Shown one piece after another: positions 1 through 12,837 of a stretch of DNA of 64,000 nucleotides. Source of the DNA: Larix kaempferi (Eukaryota > Streptophyta > Pinopsida > Pinales > Pinaceae). Position numbers and translations under genes: made by a program. Under the pieces are notes generated by a model. It did no database searches. It saw only the letters and a list, made by a program, of their open reading frames with translations, and was not told the origin of the DNA. Positions within the stretch are counted from its first letter, which is position 1. Each line of letters begins with the position of its first letter. The stretch covers positions 5,213,001 to 5,277,000 of the forward strand of contig BSBM01000125.1 in assembly GCA_027924585.1 (NCBI GenBank). The letters are read 5' to 3'.

Positions 1-3000
1 TACACCCAGGTGTTTCTGTCCAGCAGACTCTTTCCCTGGCGAAGCCAACTTGTTCACAGAAGAAATCTAGATATGTAATCTCGATGTTGTCCCAGTTTTT
101 AGGGCTGGACACTAACCATGATATAACCAAACACCTGATTAGCCTTATGTTTGTTATCAGTACCTGTCCCCTTGAGCCATCTGACCCTAATTTACCCCCC
201 ATGTGTGTCTGTCTAAAGTTTGACGAAGCCCTAGCAGAAAGTATCCATTCCCAACTTGTGGAGTTTCCTAAGACTAGGTCGTTCAGGTTCCAACCCTATT
301 TGGTAAAGATGTTCCTGGCAGCCAATGATGAAAACCTACAGGTCCCAGAGCTGCATATTACCAAAGAGATGTATTCTGACTAAAAGATGTTCATGAATAG
401 CCTCATGGCTGAGGTTTACTTCCTACTTTTTCAGAAAAGATTACCTAGAGTAATACCGGAGATGAAAAGACCTACTGCAACCCCAAATGGGAAAAGGGGT
501 AGGGGATTGGTTTTTATTGAAGCAGGGCACTGTAATCAGAGTATATGGGTTTTCCCATGCCCCATATGAGCTGTCTGCATTCCTCACCCCCTAGGATATT
601 CACCATGGATTTTGTAAGACAGAAGCTAACAGTTGAATGTGAACACTTCCTAGATGATAAGAAGGCATCGGACATAAATTTTCCCTAGACAGTAGGATCC
701 ATCATGGTTAAACTAGAGCATCTCTCTCAAGCCTTCAGCAAATAATGAAAGACATGGGATTCCCCTCCAAGGTAGTAGTGAATTATGACCCCCATCACAT
801 ACTTCAGAAAGAAGGGTAACAACAAATAGAAAGGGGTATGAACATTTTGAGCTGGCTGGCATGGCTGAGAGGGAAAACTGGCTGGAGTATATTGAGCAGG
901 GACAGATGGGCATTGACCCCCCAGAGACTTCCCAAAATTTGGAATACCTTTTTGAGGAAGGCTCATCCTCAGCACCCAGATCATCTAGTAAAGATACAAT
1001 AGTGCAAATGGTTTTGCCCCTAGTGGCCATCCCAGACAAGTCCAATCAACAGGAAATCAACAGTCCAATGGATGTGGACAGTGACCCTGAAAGGGCCTCA
1101 AGAGGCATAAAATAGAAGAAGTTGATCAACAGGTGGCAAAGATTCAAGAAGAGAAGCCAAAGAAGAAGCAGGTCAAGTTCCGAATGCTCCATATTTTAGT
1201 CAAGAACATGTTTTGGTAAACCACCCAAGGGACCTGCAGCACTGAGCACGACCAGAACAGAGCTGCTAGAGGACTATGAGGGAAATATAGACAACATTGC
1301 AGCACAAACAAAATTATATGAAGAAGTAAGGAAAATATCTAAGAAGAGCATAGCCTTGGTGGCCAGCAGAAATTTGGCCCAGAATACTCTAAACCTAGCT
1401 TTGGCCACTAAAAACAAAGCTACTGAGTTAAAGGTCAATCTGGAAGATATCCCAGATCCTGACATAATCAACCTGCACAAGGAAACAAGTGAGGTTTTAT
1501 ACAAAAAACTACTGAAGGGTTCCTTAGAATTGTCTAAAGTACAATCAAACAAATCCAAGGTTCAAAATCAATTAAGGATAGAGAAGGCAGAAATAAATCT
1601 CTAAAGGGACAGGTGAAGAAGATCCAAGCTCAATTATTAGCCTCTGTGACTGAAGAAGCCAAGAGAAAAAACATACAAGGGTTGTTGGATGGAAAAGATC
1701 AGGAGATCCTATCCTTAAAAGGAAGTTAAAGATTCTTGTTGCTTAGTTGGTAAATGCCCCTGAGATGGCAGAACTAGAGGAAGAGAAAGAAAAATTAAAG
1801 GAAGAATTGATTGACTGTAAGGCCCAGCTAGTGGAGCTCAGAGAAAAAGAGAAGCAATTGCAGCTTAAAATAGCCCTTGTAGCAGCTAGTGAGAAAGTAT
1901 GGAAAGCCTAGTTTCAAGAACTGGAGATGAAAGTAAAGGAAAATGAAAAAGAGCAAGAAATGGAGGTCACGCCCTCATTGAGTCTAGAGACTTCTCCATA
2001 GTGGGCATATAGCCAATGCTATCCTAGAAAATGCTGAAATGATCAAATTGAGAAAACAAGTAGCTAGCCTGAAGACTCTAAAGGACAATGCAAAGAAGGA
2101 AAAGGAGGCTTGGGAATCCAAGTACAAGGGAATGCAGGTGATCTTGACAGGTTAAAGGAGCAAGTGATAGGACAGAAGGTACTGTAGGAGACTAAGAAAA
2201 TCATCTGTGATGATGTCATCCAACAAGCAGACGACCTAAGGCCCTATTTGAACTTCATAGTGGATAAGGAAATTGTGGTAAATTTCGCTAACAGGCTATA
2301 GCAGTGGCCAATGAAAAGCTAATAAGAAGCCCTCGGATTATGCAGAAAATGCAGTGGAGTTTCTGAGTTGTTTGTCAGAGGAGCAGGCTGATATAGCAGG
2401 TGTAAAGGATAGGGTAGCCACAATTATATGGGCCAAGAGAATAATTAACAAGCATCAGCAGGTGAAGATCACCCATTTTGGGATAGGCATTCTCTCAAAT
2501 CAACTGAGGTTGTTCAAGGAGTCATTCAACCCCTTATTCAAGAAAGGCCTACCTATGTTCCGGGGGGAGAATGGAACCATGTTATCAAATGAGGAATACA
2601 AGGTTTAAACTATTGAATTAGAGGGAAAACTAGGAGGATTTTGCAAGGATGGATCAGCCTCTGACGGGTCAGATAGTAGTTGAAAAATTGACAAGGGATT
2701 TCGAGTTAGCCTCAATGTTCGGGGGAGCCAGGACACTACACATTGGTTTATTCTTACAAAGAACACACAGAGATGAGAGTGTTAATTAAGGAGATCACCA
2801 CCCTGGACCTACCCTCAACTAACCAATGGAAGTCCATTAAGAAGTATGGCAAGGGGAGAATCAAGACAGGTGCATGAAGAGTTCGAGGTTATTGCAAAGT
2901 TTTATGCTAGTGGGAGCATTCGGTTAGTAGGAGCGGCCAGCTGGAAGAGCATCTCCAAGATCAATTTTTGTCTTTTTGTTAAGTATAGGAGGTCATATAG

Positions 3001-3030
3001 CAAAAACGACCTGCAAATGTAAAATGCTAT
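1..3030 (+). pseudogene. Decayed retroelement-associated coiled-coil ORF, copy 1
   Basis: I do not recognise a named family. The best open stretch (84-383) starts MLSQFLGLD and matches the 10.5 kb copy (MSLLSQILGLD). A block near 545-720 reads, with frame changes, YGFSHAPYELSAFLTP, matching VYGFSAAPFMLPVYLTP at 10.95 kb. Residues coded at 1356-1604 (RNLAQNTLNLALA) match RNITTKSLNLAIA at 12.57 kb, and 2354-2608 (NPLFKKGLPMFRG) matches QPLFQKGFPEFWG at 20.85 kb. Gene order is therefore the same in both copies: globular N-terminal part, basic and acidic linker, long Lys/Glu-rich coiled coil, conserved tail. Many stops and frameshifts show it is dead. The copy starts before the window. No RT or integrase adjoins it, so its element type is inferred from the similar third ORF of gypsy element C. 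Confidence 0.55.
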
Positions 3031-5479
3031 TGAGCCGATTTTTCCACCTCTCTCTCATGTATGTAATGGCAAATATGCTTCGATTAGGTGTCAATAGGTT
3101 ATAATTGTTTTATGTTCAAGAGAAGGCCGAGCCTGGGGCTTGAAGACATTTATAAATTAAATGTAATCAATGGAAAAGGGGTTGAAAATTTCGGAGCCCG
3201 AGTGGTTGCTCTGTGTTTGAACAATTTTGAAGCTATTTTAAATAAAGTTGGCAGGCCTTGCAGGTGTTTCTGTTTAGAGATTCATGTGTTATTTGATCTA
3301 CAGTCTGTTCTTTCTTTCTCCCATGTGAAATGTGCTTCTTTCATTGTCAATTCATTTTGTCATGCTATTTCAGCAGCAACCTTTAACGAATGAAAAGGTT
3401 TTAATTGCATTGTCATCTAACACAAGCAAAAAAATTTCATCTGAAAATGTAACAACCGAGAGCAGCAAATTATGGATGCAATAGAGGTTACATTTCAATG
3501 CATGATAACAATGAAGACATGCTACTACCTTAAAATGTTTAATAGATAAGAGAGAGCTAAAGTCTCAGCCCAAATATTTATGAAGCAATTAATTGTTATC
3601 TCATTTCATCATTCCTAAATACCCCAGCTTTCATTGTTGCTAGACAAAAATGTTATCTGAAGCTTGTTGCAAAAATATATAGGAAACAAACAACAAAACA
3701 GAACTGTACTATCCATATCCTTATTTTAAGAAAACAAAAGTAGCACCGTGCATTTTAGATACAACACTCGAGTATCTCCTTTACTACCTAAAGATAAGAA
3801 AAATGATCAATGCCCTCAAAATTGTTTAGGACAGCCAGTTCTCAAACATTGATGAAGAACAACTTTATTTATGATCATAGCCTAGTCAAATCAGTTCTAG
3901 AGCAGAAAATTAACATTTTTTTGATAGAATTGTACCAATGTTTATTTATCTAATTTTAGTGGCAATACAATAAGTTAAAGAACATGACAGACTATGAAAG
4001 GCATTATATAAGGTATTTTTTGGTAAATTCAATTATACATTCTCATCAATTCCAACAACTAAAAGATATCTTGGTAACATATGCAGTGAACAAATAGATC
4101 AGATACATTTCAATGGCTATATTCATGCTAGATGCAACAGTAAAGGTAAAGAAAAAACTTGTATTCGTAGTTTGGTAATATTCCATTGAGAAGTAGAAAC
4201 AACAATTTACATACTAAACTCAGGAACAGTTAAGAGACAAATCACACTGGTCAATATACTCAAATAGATTCAAAGACGTTTTTTTTGTTAGAATATAGAT
4301 AAACTAAATTTCAATGAAAATGGAGTCTTAGCCTGATGGTAAAGAAAGGGTGTTTCATACTCCACTATGGCGAGCTGTTTCACTTGCACAAGCACAAGCA
4401 AGGCTACTTGTGGATGGAGTTATGTGCAGGCCCTGTGCGTAATTCGAGAAGTAGATTCTTGTAAATAATTTGTACTCCACTATAATATGGAAAGAGTACT
4501 TTTGTTCCTGGTTAGTTGAAATCTATCAAAAAGGTGAAAAAAAAAACTTCAAACTAAATTGCAAAGTCAGTCTTAAGACCTCTTCCTGAAAACAAATAGT
4601 AAAATATTGATAAGCTATGATTCATGAATACTAAGCCTAACCTATTCCTTAAAACAATGACCTGTTGGGGGTCCACGTGCTTACCCAAACAATCTATGGA
4701 TGAAATGACTCCATTCGTCGGATGATTCATCCAACGGCCAATAACCCAAAAAATTAAAAATTTGTAGAAATGATAATAAGATATCTAATTGACAAATTCT
4801 TTATGGGTGATAACTTACAAATATGCATTAGAGAACGATACAAATTGTCATTATATTGCTTTCCATTACGAAGACCTGCATATATCATGACAAAATGGTA
4901 TTTTCATATAAGCGATTGTTAGATATGTAAAAAAAGGCATAACATATATGAAATTCTAAAAAACGAAATGAAAATACCTGAATGAGCTTCTCTTGGTTTC
5001 AAGAATATCTTATTCTCTACTAAACAGGGCCAACCTCGTGAAGGTTGAAGCTCATATGGCCCCTCCCCCCCCTCACATCACTCTCAATTCCCCACACCCA
5101 ATCTTTCTACTGTAAAAATATATGCATGAAAGGTAAATCTAAGTAATAATATGCATAAACAGTAGAAAAACAAAAAATATATGCATGAAAGGTAAATCCA
5201 AGTAATAATCTAAGATATAAGTTTTCACAGATACAACTTAAATGAGAACTGATAAATAAATCATGCATGCTACTTACTAAACAACATCCAACCATGTGCC
5301 TTCACAATCTTGTCGAACATAATCCATGCCACCATCACCTACAACTTCATCCTCTTTGCATTTCGTCCCTTCAAATATGCAACACTTGATAAATCTGCAT
5401 ACTCCAAATCATATCTATTACAATTTCTTGATCCCATCAGAGGGCATGTCAAAACTACACACCAGTCATTCTCTACCGG
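3031..5479. other. Non-coding AT-rich stretch
   Basis: No supportable gene; the open frames are short and AT-driven. At about 4322-4440 a segment starting TCTTAGCCTGATGGTAAAG loosely resembles a tRNA A-box, but no good B-box follows, so I do not call a SINE. A 40-bp segment around 5115-5155 is repeated at about 5170-5210 (both contain ATATATGCATGAAAGGTAAA). A C-run of about ten bases lies near 5065. Confidence 0.5.
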
Positions 5480-8400
5480 ATCTTGTACATAAACACTTGT
5501 TTCGCTTGTGATGCTAGAATAAATGGATCATCTTGCAGTCTATCCTTACTCAAGCATCTCTTCAGATTCACCATGGTGAAACCAATTTCATCAACTTTCA
5601 TTCCATTCTTCTTGTGTACATCTATCCAATCACATTTGAACAATGGATACTACACCAAATAGTAGTCCAATAACATTATTTCTTGAATCACTCCATAATA
5701 TGTTGTCATTTGATGTATAGGGTTTTTATCCTGTGCACTTGATCTCATTAATGTTTGTGCATCTATGCACACATCACTATTTTGGGTGGCCCTGACATTT
5801 TCTAATCTTTTTACATGAAATCTACACCCATTGATTAAGTAGCCATCATACTTAGTTGCATATTTTCTTGAGCCATGTGCCAACCATTTAAGGGTATCAA
5901 AAATATTTTCTTTTCCTTCCACCTTGAAATTTTGAAATGTCATTAAAAACCATGCAATTTCAAAATACATTAAAAGAATCTCACCTCCATACATCATAAT
6001 AGTCTTGATCAATGAAGTTCAATTAAATCTAATATGAAGAACATATCATTACCTGTTTTCTTAACCAATCACTAAATTGTTGGTTGTGGAGCTTTTGTAG
6101 TAAGACTTCATCTTTTTGGGCTTGGATGTTACTATTGGAAATTTCTGTCAAGTGCATCCTATTTTCAAGTAATGTCAATAAACAATTTATGAAAACATTG
6201 CGATATATTATAATAAAAAATGATTTCATATGTATGTTCTTATTAATTACTCTATCCAAGGTTGAATTTCATCTGTGTTGTGCAAGATCCATCTGTGGGC
6301 TTGTAACAAACTAGTTTTATCTAATTCAATAGAAGTTCCACTAGATAAGGCCTTCCCATATTGTCCAACCTCTCCTTATTCATCGTCCCAAGCTTCATTT
6401 CTACTAGGCATGATTTCAATATAATCCATACCTTCAACATATCCAACACAAAATTTTATGGATTCCTCCATAATGTAGTTTTTCAGCTATGCAGCCTTCG
6501 GGCCTATTCTCATTTTTCACATAACTTTTGAAAACTTTCATGTTCCTAGAAAAAAACACACAATTTGTAGAGAAATCAAAAGTATGAATAAAGAGTTGCT
6601 AGTAATGTATTATTATTATATGCACATAAAATGCTGGAATTTATGTGGATTTGCACTTAATAACATTTAACTAACCTTTCAAAAGGGTACATCCATCGAT
6701 ATGCAACTGGTCCACAATAACGTATCTCTCGCACCAAGTGTACAGTCAAATGTATCATTATATCAAAGAATGAAGGGGGGAAATATTTTTCGAGTAAGCA
6801 CAAATTTTCCACAACATCATCTTGTAAGTTATCAAGATCTGTTGGATCCACCATTTTTGCACAAATTCGCCTATAAATGAAGCAAAGCCTACAAATAGTG
6901 TTTCGAACTGCTTTTGGTAGCACATGGCGCAATGCTACTGGAAGGATCTATTGCATGAGAACATGGCTATCATGTGCTTTCATACTATGAAGCTTGGGAT
7001 CTTTCATAGATACATGATTTCTAGGGTTTGAACTATATCCATCTGGAACTTTTAAGGTGAACAAAACACGACAAAGAATCTCTTTCTCCTTTTTTGAAAG
7101 AGTGTGGTGCGGGTGGAAGAAATATTTTTTTGCCTTTTTGTTGTGGCCAAAGGGACCTCCTTATACCCAACTGTTGTAAGTCATCACGAGAATTTTTCCC
7201 ATCCTTTGATTTATCTTTTATATCTAGAAGGGTTCCTAAAATACTTTCGCATATATTTTTTTCTACGTGCATTAAATCTAAATTGTGATGCACTAGAAGT
7301 TTCTACATCCAACCGTATAAAAAATCAATGAATTATAACATCAAAGAAAAAATAAATATATTCATATTAAACACAATGAAATCCTTCAAGCATCGTACAT
7401 TTTAGGCCTTAAGATAATGTGTGCACATACCTCCCAATATGGTAAATTGAATAGAATTGACCTTTTCTTCCACACGTCATTCTTCGAATTTTCACCTTTT
7501 TTTAAATTTCTCTTTCTTTTTGTACTTTTAATCTTTCCCCATTTCTCTTCCCTTCCTTTTGTTTCTGTAAAAATATTTGACACTTGTATAGTTGTAGGTG
7601 CAATGAGATGCTCAGACTTCCCATTAAATAGTCCTTTTTGTGAACGATACTTATGATTTATTGGAAGATATCTCTTATGTCCCATGTACACACACTTCCT
7701 ACTACATTTGAGATACATTGAATCTGTGTTCCTTCCACATATAGAGCATGCACAAAACCCTTTAGTCATGTAACCAGCCATATTTCCAAAAGCAGGAAAG
7801 TCATGGATTACCCACATCAATATAGCCTTCATATTAAATAATGACGTTGAATGAGCATCGTATGTCCTTGCCCCTTAATCCCATGTTATTTTTAGTTCAT
7901 TTACCAATGGTTCCAAATAAACATCTATGTCATTTCCTGGTTGCTTGAGACCAGGTATTAACAATGACAACAAACAAAATCTCCTTTTCATGCATAACCA
8001 TGGCGGAAGGTTATATGTGGCTAGTACTACTGGCCATACACTGTAACTACTACTCAAGTTTCCAAAAGGATTAAATCCATCCATTTCCATTGCAAGTCGT
8101 ACATTGCGAGGATCATTGGAAAAATCAGGCCATTTAGAATCTATAGTTTTCCATGCCGGGCTATCAACTGGGTGGCGCATTATTCCGTCCTTATTTGCAT
8201 TCTCATGATGCCACCTCATTTTTTGTGAAATATATGTATAGCTGTAACAAAAACATAAAGAAACATATATGCATTGCACTACTTAGTAGATTAAAGAAGA
8301 TGATTCTCTAGTAGGTTGGTAGTACATGAAGGTGTTTGATATAATGGAATTATAAGAGTTCAAAATCATACCTGTACATTCTCTTCAACCTCGGCACTAT

Positions 8401-9564
8401 AGGGAAATACCTCAGCACTTTGGCCGGGACACCAATATGCACCTTTTCAGAACGAGCATCAAAATTCCATCTTGATTCGCCACATGTTGGGCATTCATTT
8501 ATTTTTCATATTTTCCCCAATATAAAATGCAATCATTGTGGCATGCATGTATCATTTCATAGTCCAAGCCTAATGATTTAGTTAAACTTTTTGTAGCATA
8601 TGTAGATTCTGGAAGTGTATTTCCCGTTGGAAGCATTTCTCTTTGCAACTTCAACAATTGGGTGAAACTTGCATCAGACCATCCATTTCTCACTTTATGG
8701 TTGTACAATTTCACAGTGGTCGATAGCTTAGTTAAACTAGTGCAACCTGGGTACAATGGTGCCTTCACATCTTCAATTAACTTTAGATATTTATTGACAT
8801 CATTTTTTCCTTCCATTGATTCTACTTGGCCATTTTCACAATTCACATCTAGATTTTCATTATAATATTGATAGGCATCATTCACCATTTCAACCATATG
8901 ATCATCAACCATGGTTCCATCGTTACGATCATCATTCTCAAGAACTTCAGTATCATTTGTAAGCAATGTTGCAAACTCATCATTCTGATTATCATATTGA
9001 TGTCCGAATATGTGTTCATCACCATGTGTCATTTTTGGAGGCAAATCATGCATCTCTATTGTGTGGCATTTCTTTCTCTTGTCAAATATATAGTCCTGAG
9101 TAGGAACTCTCTCTCCATGGAAAAACCAAGTTTTATATGAACTTGTTATACCATGAATCATCAAGTGGTCTTGTACTTCCTGAAACGTCAATACTGCAAC
9201 ATTGCAACATTTTTTACAAGGGCATCTTGTGGTGTTATTATCCTATGAATGCCTTTTTGAAAACTCTATGAATTCTTCAACCTTGACTTGATATTATTTT
9301 GACATCCTACATAGAACCAATTTTCACATCATGTAAGAAAAAACCACTACAAATTACAATCAAGACATATGTTATAAAATATCATATTGAAGAATCAAAT
9401 ATAAAAAGTATACCTCATTTTCAAATCTGTCCAATCCCTTTTTTTGGCCATTTGAAAATAAAACTAGCCCAATTTCTCGAATTGGCTCCTTGAGAGTTGG
9501 CCTCTCAACTTCCTTCCAATATACGATTAGGAATATTCATGTAGTACACCCATATGCTTTCCAT
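5480..9564 (-). pseudogene. CACTA (En/Spm) TNP2-type transposase, degenerate
   Basis: TNP2/TnpD transposases cut and move CACTA elements by binding their terminal repeats. Reading down the minus strand, the likely start is the ATG at 9562-9564 (MESIWVYYM), followed by a transposase-associated domain with CPCKKC near 9225. The TNP2 body appears in order: CILYWGKYEK (8.5 kb), ECPTCGESRWNFDARS after a frameshift, NVRLAMEMDGFNPFGN (8.1 kb), CACSICGRNT (7.75 kb), HHNLDLMHVEKNICESILG (7.28 kb), FDIMIHLTVHLVREI (6.76 kb). DUF4218/4216-like tail motifs follow: ENRPEGCIAEK (6.5 kb) and DDPFILASQAKQVF (5.5 kb). Introns are suggested at about 8372 (donor) and 8242 (acceptor). Nonsense codons at 9243-9245 and near 7877, with frameshifts near 8500 and 7050, make it a pseudogene. 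No CACTA terminal repeat was found next to it. Confidence 0.85.
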
Positions 9565-10005
9565 GATAGTGTTTACCTGCACATGACAACAATATATTAC
9601 ACCATACAAGATTCCACCTTATAATAACCAAATCCAAACATCAATTACATAATATTTTGGTTTTATATTAAAGACAAGATATTTAATATTTAAACCCATT
9701 AATATAACTTTGAATATAAAAAACAAATTTACGAAATATGGTGGGCCCCTCCCCATTGGATATCGTGCTCGAAGATTGGAGGTACAAAGGTCACGTTTAC
9801 GGAGCGCAATGGTTTATAAGGCTAATCAGTTTGACATTAACAGTCCCTTAATACTCCCACCACCCTACAAATCCAATGTCTACCAAGCACGAGTCACCTG
9901 GATACAACTGCAACCTCTAGAAGTATGGACTGTCACCACCAGGTACTCATTCATCATTTATCAACCCTTTTGTGTTCTGTAATTCATCCAATAAACAGTT
10001 CTGCC
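9565..10005. other. Spacer between the TNP2 pseudogene and the second coiled-coil ORF
   Basis: AT-rich to about 9735, then more GC-balanced. It would hold the 5' ends of both divergently oriented genes. An open frame spans 9710-9982 but matches nothing I recognise. CACTACAAAT at about 9346, inside the transposase region, looks like a terminal repeat but is in the wrong orientation for the right end and has no partner. Confidence 0.4.
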
Positions 10006-11244
10006 ATGGCCTCGTCTGTAAAAATCCTTGACCCGTCCGAGGAGAACATTTGCGTTCGAATTTACAACACTTATGATCCTCATTTGCAGTTGTCCAGTGT
10101 CAGTGATTCCCAGAACGCTTTGTTGTCACCTTCCGGAGACCAATCGGAACTGTTGGTAAATTTAAAGTCATCCTTAATAGGGTTCGCATTAGAACAATTG
10201 CACCATTTCCCAGATTTTGTCCAAAGGGTAGCCTCCAATTATTCCTCCACTGGGAAGGCCATATTAGATGATACCCACTCCCATGTCGTTTGCATAATTA
10301 CACCAGAAGCTATCAGGGTTGCCCTGGGTCTCTCCGAAGCCCAATGTCAGGCCCTGATCCCCTTCACTGAATCAGAGGTTTTGCAGGTGTTCGGTAAAGC
10401 CGACCTAGAATCCAAGAATAAATTTTTCCAGACCATTTTGATGACCCCAGTTCCCTCAGAGACCCTTATCACCCCACTCTCCTCCGAATTGTTCATAAGC
10501 CTGTCATATCAACCATGTCCCTCTTAAGTCAAATCCTAGGACTTGATAGCGATATCATGGTCTCTGGAGTAATGCTAGGCATTCTCCTTTACTTGAGCCA
10601 ATCTGAAGCAGGAATTAAGTTCGATGATTTCTTGGCTTGAGAAATCAATTCTTAACTTGAGAAGTTTGATTTCGATAAGCATTTTAGAGACCAGGTGTAT
10701 CTATTTGCCATCATAGTCAGTTCCAACCAGTAGAACCTTGAGGACATGGATCCAGAGGTGTTCAAAGACTGGTCCCAGTCTCTCCAGAAGATCCAGGACT
10801 GGTCTTACACCATGTTCATTGACAAAATTGTCATCAACGTCTCCAAACTATTCAACCCTAAAGAGAAGAGGATATCAAAAGACATGAAGGCTGTCTTGCA
10901 ACAAGAGGGTATTGGAGATTGGTTCCTGATGTAGAAGTATTCAGTTATCAGGGTATATGGTTTTTCGGCTGCCCCTTTCATGCTACCAGTTTACCTAACT
11001 CCCTCAGTATTCACACTAGAATTGATTAGGAAGAGGATATCTGCTGATGAGGATCATTTTACTGCTCACAGGAAGAACTCTTGGATCAAATACACTATTA
11101 ATTTGGGGCCTTTTGTTGTGAAGAAGCCAGCAGCGTTACAAATGGTGGAGAAAGTATTGAAGGCCATGAAGTTTTAGGGGACTCATGCACAACATTACGA
11201 TCCTAAGGGGATCATTTCCAAAAGGAGGTTCGAGGTGCAGAGGT
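10006..11244 (+). pseudogene. Coiled-coil ORF copy 2, segment 1 (N-terminal globular part)
   Basis: The ATG at 10006 sits in a good plant context (GCCATGGCC) and opens 174 codons (MASSVKILDP...), ending at 10527. A frameshift near 10500 moves the reading to MSLLSQILGLDSD, the block shared with copy 1. Later stops near 10640, 10730 and 10932 interrupt it. The part at 10746-11177 encodes DPEVFKDWSQSLQKIQDW, then VYGFSAAPFMLPVYLTP. It is soluble and alpha-helical in character, without a signal peptide or membrane segment. The sequence stops at the TSD of solo LTR F (GAGGT, 11240-11244) and resumes at 11940. Function unknown; by context this is retroelement-associated cargo rather than a host gene. 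Confidence 0.55.
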
Positions 11245-11934
11245 TGTTGATGTATATGTAACTTCGGAATGTATTTCACATATATGTATATTGTATTCCT
11301 ATAGAGATGTTATTATTCCTCTATACAGAAGTGGTTGTATTCCTATAGAGATGTTATTATTCCTCTATACGGAAGTGTCGTCATTTATATTGTAAGTGTC
11401 GTAACTTATACTTGATGGGTTATTAGACCACCTTGTTGGGGTCGGCCCTGTATAAGTCATGTGGTTCAAAGGGTTATTAGACCACCCTATTGGGGGTCGT
11501 CCATGTGGGTCAAAGGGTTATTAGACCACCCTAGTGGGGGTCGGCCCAGTCAGCATTATGTTAAGTGGTTAAGTTGAGGCCGACCTAGTTGAGTAAAGGT
11601 CAAATCAAGTTAGTGTATAAATAGAGAGTGTGTCTCTCTCATTTTACACATTCTATTCTCTCACTCACACTGTGGAGAGTGGCGCACTTGTGGAGGAGGA
11701 GGCTCTGCTGCTAGGAGAAGACTATCTCTTGTATTCTGGTTGTATCATTGCTCTATCTATCTCTGAGGAAGTTATTGGGGTTTTTCACCTTTATGGTTTT
11801 ACCCAAGTAAACTCGGTGTCTCTTCTGTGCTTGCATTATTGTGTCCATGAATGATATGTTGTAGATTTGCTGTACATGTTGTTCTCCCAGTTAAGATGCT
11901 AGATCAGATTGAAGTAAATTTTGAAAATTTAACA
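11245..11934 (+). mobile_element. Solo LTR F, copia-like, 690 bp
   Basis: It starts TGTTGATGTATATG, ends GAAAATTTAACA, and is flanked by a perfect 5-bp duplication GAGGT (11240-11244 and 11935-11939), so it is a solo LTR left by recombination. It shares with the LTRs of E and G the TGTTGA start, the TTAACA end, the motif GGGTTATTAGACCACC (here three times, at 11417, 11471 and 11515), a TATAAATAGAG promoter and the CGCACTTGTG segment. Two hairpins (11300-11325 and 11344-11369) lie near the 5' end. It interrupts the coiled-coil ORF. Confidence 0.92.
11616..11623 (+). promoter_or_regulatory. TATA box of solo LTR F
   Basis: TATAAATA followed by GAGAGTGTG, in the same relative place as the TATA boxes in the E and G LTRs; it would start the R region about 30 bp downstream. 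Confidence 0.65.
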
Positions 11935-12837
11935 GAGGTCAGTCTTTATTCACTCCACGATCCCCGACTTGTCCCGGGATGCAAATTCTCTTGCCTATGA
12001 TTTTGATTGGACTTTTGCAGAGAAAATTCAAGATCCTAAAGAAGTGCAAGGTACGATCCCAGCTACTGCCTTGCCCCTAAACAGTGATGGTAATAGAAAA
12101 ATGTCTCGGTCAGATGTGGAGGATATGGAATGTGATGAACAAACCCCTAGCAAGAAGCCTAGGATAGACGTAGAGGAGGACGTAATCAACTTGGACCAGG
12201 AGTTTAATTTTGAATCTGATGCCCTCAAGAAAGTGATAGAGGAGGAGCTTGTTTCAGTAAACCCTGCTGGGGGAAAGGTTCGAAATCAGATGGTGATTGC
12301 CCAACCACTAGTGGTTGTAAAGCCAACCACTACACACTCACAGAGAAATCCCCCACAAACCACACAATCAATCAAGAAAGGGGGTGAGGAGTCTCTACTC
12401 AATTATCAGAAGTATTCTTTTACCTCCGCGGTTGAAGGGAAATTTAATACTGAAAATCAAATGTTGACCACCTATGGGCAGATCAAAGAGAAATCCGAGG
12501 CTGAGACTCGGAATCAGTCCAAGAAGATAAGGAAGCTATCAGGAAGCAAAGCCTCTTTCACTACTACCAGAAATATTACAACAAAATCCTTGAACCTAGC
12601 CATCGCTAATGAGGAAGGAGTTTTGGAGGTCGAGTTCAAGATGGATGGGTTCTCAATCCCAGATAAGATTGTGTTCCATAAGGGAGTTAGCAATCTCATT
12701 TATGTTGATCTAACTAAGGAGGCGTTAGCCCATCTCAAGTCCCAGCAAAGGGTGGTTAAACTGGAGACCCAATTGAAGTAGGAAAAGGCAACAAACAAGG
12801 CCTGGAACGTGCAGGTGAAACTGTTGAATGACCAAGT
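11935..12837 (+). pseudogene. Coiled-coil ORF copy 2, segment 2 (linker and coiled-coil start)
   Basis: A frame open from about 11969 to 12781 encodes some 270 residues. It contains an acidic and basic linker (DVEDMECDEQTPSKKPRID) with a possible nuclear-localisation motif KKPR, a Ser/Thr/Gln-rich stretch, then RNITTKSLNLAIA and a helical region rich in Lys, Glu and Leu. The stop at 12779-12781 is followed by more in-frame helix (QVKLLNDQVV) up to the insertion point of copia E, so the stop is probably a mutation. The next piece of the same ORF lies at 19969. Confidence 0.55.

Noticed and set aside
4322-4485. Possible SINE starting TCTTAGCCTGATGGTAAAG
   Set aside because: A-box only; no convincing B-box, tail or target duplication.
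9343-9360. CACTACAAAT as a CACTA terminal repeat next to the TNP2 pseudogene
   Set aside because: Lies within the transposase region, in the wrong orientation for a right end, and has no partner or flanking 3-bp duplication.
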